From contig VBOM01000098.1 in assembly GCA_005877535.1 (NCBI GenBank), positions 1 to 7,801 of the forward strand: a stretch of DNA of 7,801 nt. The letters run 5' to 3'. This stretch comes from Nitrospirota bacterium. Lineage in GTDB: Bacteria; Nitrospirota; Nitrospiria; Nitrospirales; Nitrospiraceae. Positions within the stretch are counted from its first letter, which is position 1. Each line of letters begins with the position of its first letter. The notes below the pieces were generated by a model. That model had not been told where the DNA came from. It saw nothing but the letters and a program-made list of their open reading frames with translations, and ran no database searches. Shown here in pieces: positions 5,598 through 7,801 of the stretch. Made by a program: the position numbers and the translations under genes.

Positions 5598-6863
5598 ATG
5601 GAACTGTACTGGCGATTGTTCTATTCTTCTTTTTTTGTGTTCTTTCTATGGGGAATCCCCGCGTTCAGCGCCTCCACAAAAACAGTCATCGCTGATGGCC
5701 AATATGTCATGGCCGATGGCGACACCTTAGCCGGCGCAGAAGAAAAAGTCCTCCAACGAGCCCAACGCAACGCGGTGGAAGAAGCGGGCGTCTATCTCGA
5801 ATCTACATTCCGCGATGTGGAAAAAGAATCTGGCGGGAGAAGCACGCAAACCAGTTCGCTGGAAATCAGAACAATTGCCGCCGCTGTCACGGAAACGGAA
5901 ATCCTCGAATCCAGGCGCTCCTTCGAGCTGGATCGTCCCGTCTTCTTCGTACGCATTCGTGCTACGGTCAATGTAAGCAGTCTGGCGGAGGCGATACGCC
6001 GACTTCAATCCGACCAGCAACTCGCACAACACTTTCGCCAACTCCAACAGGAAAATCACCAATTGCGCTCGCAACTGCAAGAGCTTCAACAGCGGCCGAT
6101 CGGCGTCCGAATGCTGGCAATCGATCCGTACGGGAAGTCCGCCTCATACCAACGGGCACGCGCTATGCTCGAGACTGCTCTCCATACATCGAATCTGCGG
6201 GAGAAGATCCAGATCACCACAGACGCCGCCACCATTGACGATCGCTACGTCGATCCATTAATTGTGCGAGGGCAAACCTATCTCCGACTCGTCTCACTGG
6301 CTTTTTCCCAACAGGCTCAGGCATTGGACTATGCGGACTATCTGGACAAAGCCAGGATTGACTTCGATCACGCCATCACACTCGACGACAAGAATGTATG
6401 GGCATGGATTGGGAAAGGGGATGTACTCACGTGGCTGAAACAATGGGACGAGGCTGCCGCTGCCTATGAGCAAGTTCTTGAGCTCGATCCGTTTGCTGAT
6501 ATCGCTCGCCAGCGCCTCATCGACGTATACACGACTCAAGCCCGCCGTCAGGCGAACACCAAATCTTGGCATCACGCGTTGGCGACGCTGAAAAAACTCC
6601 TCAACGCCCAAACGCCTGAAAGTTGGATCCCCTATCAAAAAGAGGCGTATGCACTGCGGAGCGAAATCTATCTCAAGCTGAATCAGCCGGAACAGGCGAT
6701 TGAAGATCTGTCCACCGTTATTCGGGTCGACCCCACCAATGCTGCCGCCCTGGTGACCAGAGCAAAACTTTATCGAGAACGTTTACAGGGTCGGCTCGCC
6801 AAAGATGACCTTGAGCGAGCCTGCGTCCTCGGATCGATTCCAGCCTGTGAGCAATTGCCGTAA
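5598..6863 (+). CDS. Secreted LPP20/FlgT-N-like and TPR-repeat protein
   Basis: A 421-residue exported protein I cannot name. Residues 1-25 form a signal peptide: a short n-region, a hydrophobic core FFVFFLWGIPAF and a likely signal peptidase I site near A25 (no lipobox cysteine). Residues 30-125 resemble the LPP20/FlgT N-terminal fold: VMADGDTLAGAEEKVLQRAQRNAVEEAGV, then a strand pair ending FFVRIRATVNV. A Gln/Leu-rich coiled coil follows (about 135-165, LQQENHQLRSQLQELQQ). The rest is helical with TPR units at about 265-298 (AWIGKGDVLTWLKQWDEAAAAYEQVLELDP), 342-380 and 382-420, the last ending DLERACVLGSIPACEQL. A periplasmic scaffold or envelope-assembly role is inferred. An in-frame TGA directly before the ATG fixes the start. 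No Shine-Dalgarno sequence precedes it, which fits a leaderless transcript. Confidence 0.88.
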   Translation: MELYWRLFYSSFFVFFLWGIPAFSASTKTVIADGQYVMADGDTLAGAEEKVLQRAQRNAVEEAGVYLESTFRDVEKESGGRSTQTSSLEIRTIAAAVTETEILESRRSFELDRPVFFVRIRATVNVSSLAEAIRRLQSDQQLAQHFRQLQQENHQLRSQLQELQQRPIGVRMLAIDPYGKSASYQRARAMLETALHTSNLREKIQITTDAATIDDRYVDPLIVRGQTYLRLVSLAFSQQAQALDYADYLDKARIDFDHAITLDDKNVWAWIGKGDVLTWLKQWDEAAAAYEQVLELDPFADIARQRLIDVYTTQARRQANTKSWHHALATLKKLLNAQTPESWIPYQKEAYALRSEIYLKLNQPEQAIEDLSTVIRVDPTNAAALVTRAKLYRERLQGRLAKDDLERACVLGSIPACEQLP

Positions 6864-6934
6864 CACCACGCAACATGTTGACTTCGTGTCAATAATTCAT
6901 GCGCGAGCAAGCCTATAGCCGCCTGAGATCTACC

Positions 6935-6964
6935 GATTGGTTTGACAGACTGAAAGAGCCAATC
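6935..6964 (+). promoter_or_regulatory. Inverted repeat flanking the -35 box, candidate operator
   Basis: GATTGG (6935-6940) and CCAATC (6959-6964) are perfect reverse complements 18 bases apart. They bracket the TTGACA box, and the right arm ends one base before the -10 box. Half-sites about 24 bp centre to centre, lying over promoter elements, are typical of a repressor site, but 6-bp arms can occur by chance. Confidence 0.35.
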
Positions 6965-6971
6965 CTATAAT
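6942..6971 (+). promoter_or_regulatory. Near-consensus sigma70 promoter for the terminal gene
   Basis: TTGACA (6942-6947) and TATAAT (6966-6971) are both perfect matches to the consensus, with an 18-base spacer. Transcription should start near 6978. This is the strongest promoter in the window and would produce a leader of about 229 nt before the ATG at 7207. Confidence 0.85.
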
Positions 6972-6977
6972 ACGGGC

Positions 6978-7206
6978 GCCTATAGTGCGCGCCCCAATGG
7001 GCGCTATGGGGATGTCTGCGGGGCAAAGCCCACATCTTAGGACAAAAGGCCTAAGCCTCCCTCGTTCGATAGCCCAAAATTTCTCGGCGGTGGGCCTTCT
7101 GCGAGGTTGCAGGGGGCACGAAAAAAGCTTAGAGTGAGGATGGCTGAGACCAGGGGATAAACCTGTGTTTCTCGTTCTTTAACCCCTTGCCGGAGATTAA
7201 GCTGTA
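6978..7206 (+). ncRNA. Structured 5' leader, unidentified cis-regulatory RNA or small RNA candidate
   Basis: The transcribed stretch after the strong promoter has several local stems. GCGCCC (6989-6994) pairs with GGGCGC (6999-7004). GATGT/ACATC (7011-7015 with 7032-7036) encloses GGGC-AAA-GCCC. TTAGG (7037-7041) pairs with CCTAA (7050-7054). GCCTTCTGC (7094-7102) pairs over nine positions, with two G-U pairs, with GCAGGGGGC (7109-7117). Mutually exclusive alternatives exist: GCCCAC (7028-7033) can pair with GTGGGC (7090-7095), and CAGG/CCTG near 7150-7165 competes with AGGGG/CCCCT, which reaches toward the ribosome binding site. I do not recognise a known riboswitch class, and no terminator with a U-run is seen. 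It could be a riboswitch, a protein-binding leader or a separate small RNA. Confidence 0.45.
7006..7137 (+). CDS. Possible upstream small ORF in the leader (43 codons)
   Basis: An open frame from ATG at 7006 to TGA at 7135-7137 would encode 43 residues starting MGMSAGQSPHLRTKG and ending RGCRGHEKSLE. It lies wholly inside the structured leader of the downstream gene. There is no clear Shine-Dalgarno sequence, no recognisable domain and no hydrophobic segment. It overlaps the hairpins, so a chance frame in GC-rich structured RNA is more likely than a real peptide. Confidence 0.15.
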   Translation: MGMSAGQSPHLRTKGLSLPRSIAQNFSAVGLLRGCRGHEKSLE

Positions 7207-7801
7207 ATGACTCAGTATCGTGTCCTTCCAGGTCCGGAACATTTCCTTCCTCCATCGGCTGCCAGCATGGGCATTTATTTGCCGAACCCTGGGGAAGCTC
7301 ACATCAACGGTGTTATCGTCCCAGAGGGAAAGGCATATGAGGAACCGGCGAAACAATTCCTCATGGCCAAAGTACCGACCCTCTTCCCTGGCCCCTTAGT
7401 TCTGTGGGCCTGGAACGAAAAGGCGGCCAAGAAGGCCACGGCCATCCGTCACTTGTACAACACACTCAAGGAATGTGTGCAACCAGGGCAAACGCCCATG
7501 CTGATCCCGATGCCGGACTACCGCCCCAAATATCCCAAGATCAATCCTGAAGTCGAGATCAATCCCAACCACCCGAATCTGACCATCTGGCACAATAAAA
7601 TCGATTGCTGCATGTTCATCGGAGTCCACTGCCATCAAGCAAATTTGTCGCTCAAAATCATTAGGGGCGGTACGTCCTGCTACACGATTGCTATGTGCGC
7701 TCAAGCCGGCCATGAAGATGCGATGCTGTCGTTCCGCGATGCATCCGTCGAAAAGATTATGAATCTGGCCGATGCCGTGAAAAGATTAAAAGGGACGGTT
7801 A
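7207..7801 (+). CDS. Conserved protein, likely accessory subunit of a 2-oxoacid:ferredoxin oxidoreductase, 5' part
   Basis: The first 198 residues are visible; the frame is open at the right edge. The protein looks soluble, without signal peptide or transmembrane segment. It begins MTQYRVLPGPEHFLPP and has LFPGPLVLWAWNEKAAKKA (59-77), the motif IDCCMFIGVHCHQANLSLKI (132-151) and GGTSCYTIAMCAQAGHEDAM (154-173), ending VEKIMNLADAVKRL. Cysteines are at 90, 134, 135, 142, 158 and 164. From memory it resembles proteins labelled CO dehydrogenase beta-subunit family, which serve as an extra (delta, ForD-like) subunit of the oxygen-tolerant five-subunit pyruvate or 2-oxoglutarate:ferredoxin oxidoreductases of the reductive TCA cycle in Nitrospira and Aquificales. 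I am moderately sure of that link. GGAG at 7192-7195 lies 11 bases before the ATG. The strong promoter and long leader suggest it opens an operon. Confidence 0.85.
   Translation, partial: MTQYRVLPGPEHFLPPSAASMGIYLPNPGEAHINGVIVPEGKAYEEPAKQFLMAKVPTLFPGPLVLWAWNEKAAKKATAIRHLYNTLKECVQPGQTPMLIPMPDYRPKYPKINPEVEINPNHPNLTIWHNKIDCCMFIGVHCHQANLSLKIIRGGTSCYTIAMCAQAGHEDAMLSFRDASVEKIMNLADAVKRLKGTV

Noticed and set aside
6877..6895. TGTTGAC-TTCGT-GTCAATA hairpin after the TPR gene as a terminator
   Set aside because: The stem is short and AT-rich and no U-run follows, so it is not a convincing intrinsic terminator.
7011..7060. GGGGCAAAGCCC and GGCCTAAGCCTCC resembling a GEMM (cyclic dinucleotide) riboswitch
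   Set aside because: The words occur, but their order and the required GNRA-capped stem with its receptor do not match; only short GC-rich similarity.
7140..7175. Words CTGAGA and ACCTG resembling a TPP riboswitch
   Set aside because: The spacing is short, and the conserved upstream GGGGTGCC arm and downstream GAT-containing arm of the thi box are absent.

Overview
This looks like a chromosomal segment from a Nitrospira-like bacterium (phylum Nitrospirota). That placement is inference from three things: the rho-rpmE-prfA-prmC-murA gene order, a palindromic repeat of a kind I associate with Nitrospira intergenic spaces, and a final partial gene that resembles the accessory subunit of the five-subunit 2-oxoacid:ferredoxin oxidoreductases of Nitrospira and Aquificales. 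No 16S rRNA or other decisive marker is present. Base composition is moderately GC-rich and even, and I see no integrase, transposase, phage gene, CRISPR array or tRNA.

Left block (1-4625, minus strand, read right to left). A strong sigma70-type promoter at 4596-4625 would start a leader of about 340 nt in front of rho. Then follow rho (transcription termination factor), rpmE (zinc-type ribosomal protein L31), an intrinsic terminator, prfA (release factor RF1), prmC (the methyltransferase that modifies the RF1 GGQ glutamine) and the first 126 codons of murA (first committed step of peptidoglycan synthesis), which leaves the window at its left edge. prfA and prmC are separated by one base, so enzyme and substrate are probably translated together. 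A 10-bp inverted repeat lies between rho and rpmE, and a palindromic MITE/REP-like element of about 124 bp sits between prmC and murA.

Middle block (4775-6863, plus strand). A DUF2203-family protein and a YciI-family protein form a probable two-gene unit. Next is a secreted protein with a signal peptide, an LPP20/FlgT-N-like domain, a coiled coil and TPR repeats. Its ATG lies seven bases after a perfect TATAAT box and has no Shine-Dalgarno sequence, so its mRNA is probably leaderless.

Right block (6864-7801, plus strand). A near-consensus promoter (TTGACA-18-TATAAT), flanked by a perfect 6-bp inverted repeat, drives a leader of about 229 nt with several hairpins and alternative pairings. It precedes a conserved cysteine-containing protein, cut by the right edge, that may be the first gene of an oxoacid:ferredoxin oxidoreductase operon. 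This structured leader is the best candidate for an undescribed regulatory element here. The rho leader, the leaderless gene and the palindromic repeat are secondary points of interest. I found no clear new multi-gene system; most of the window is conserved housekeeping sequence.
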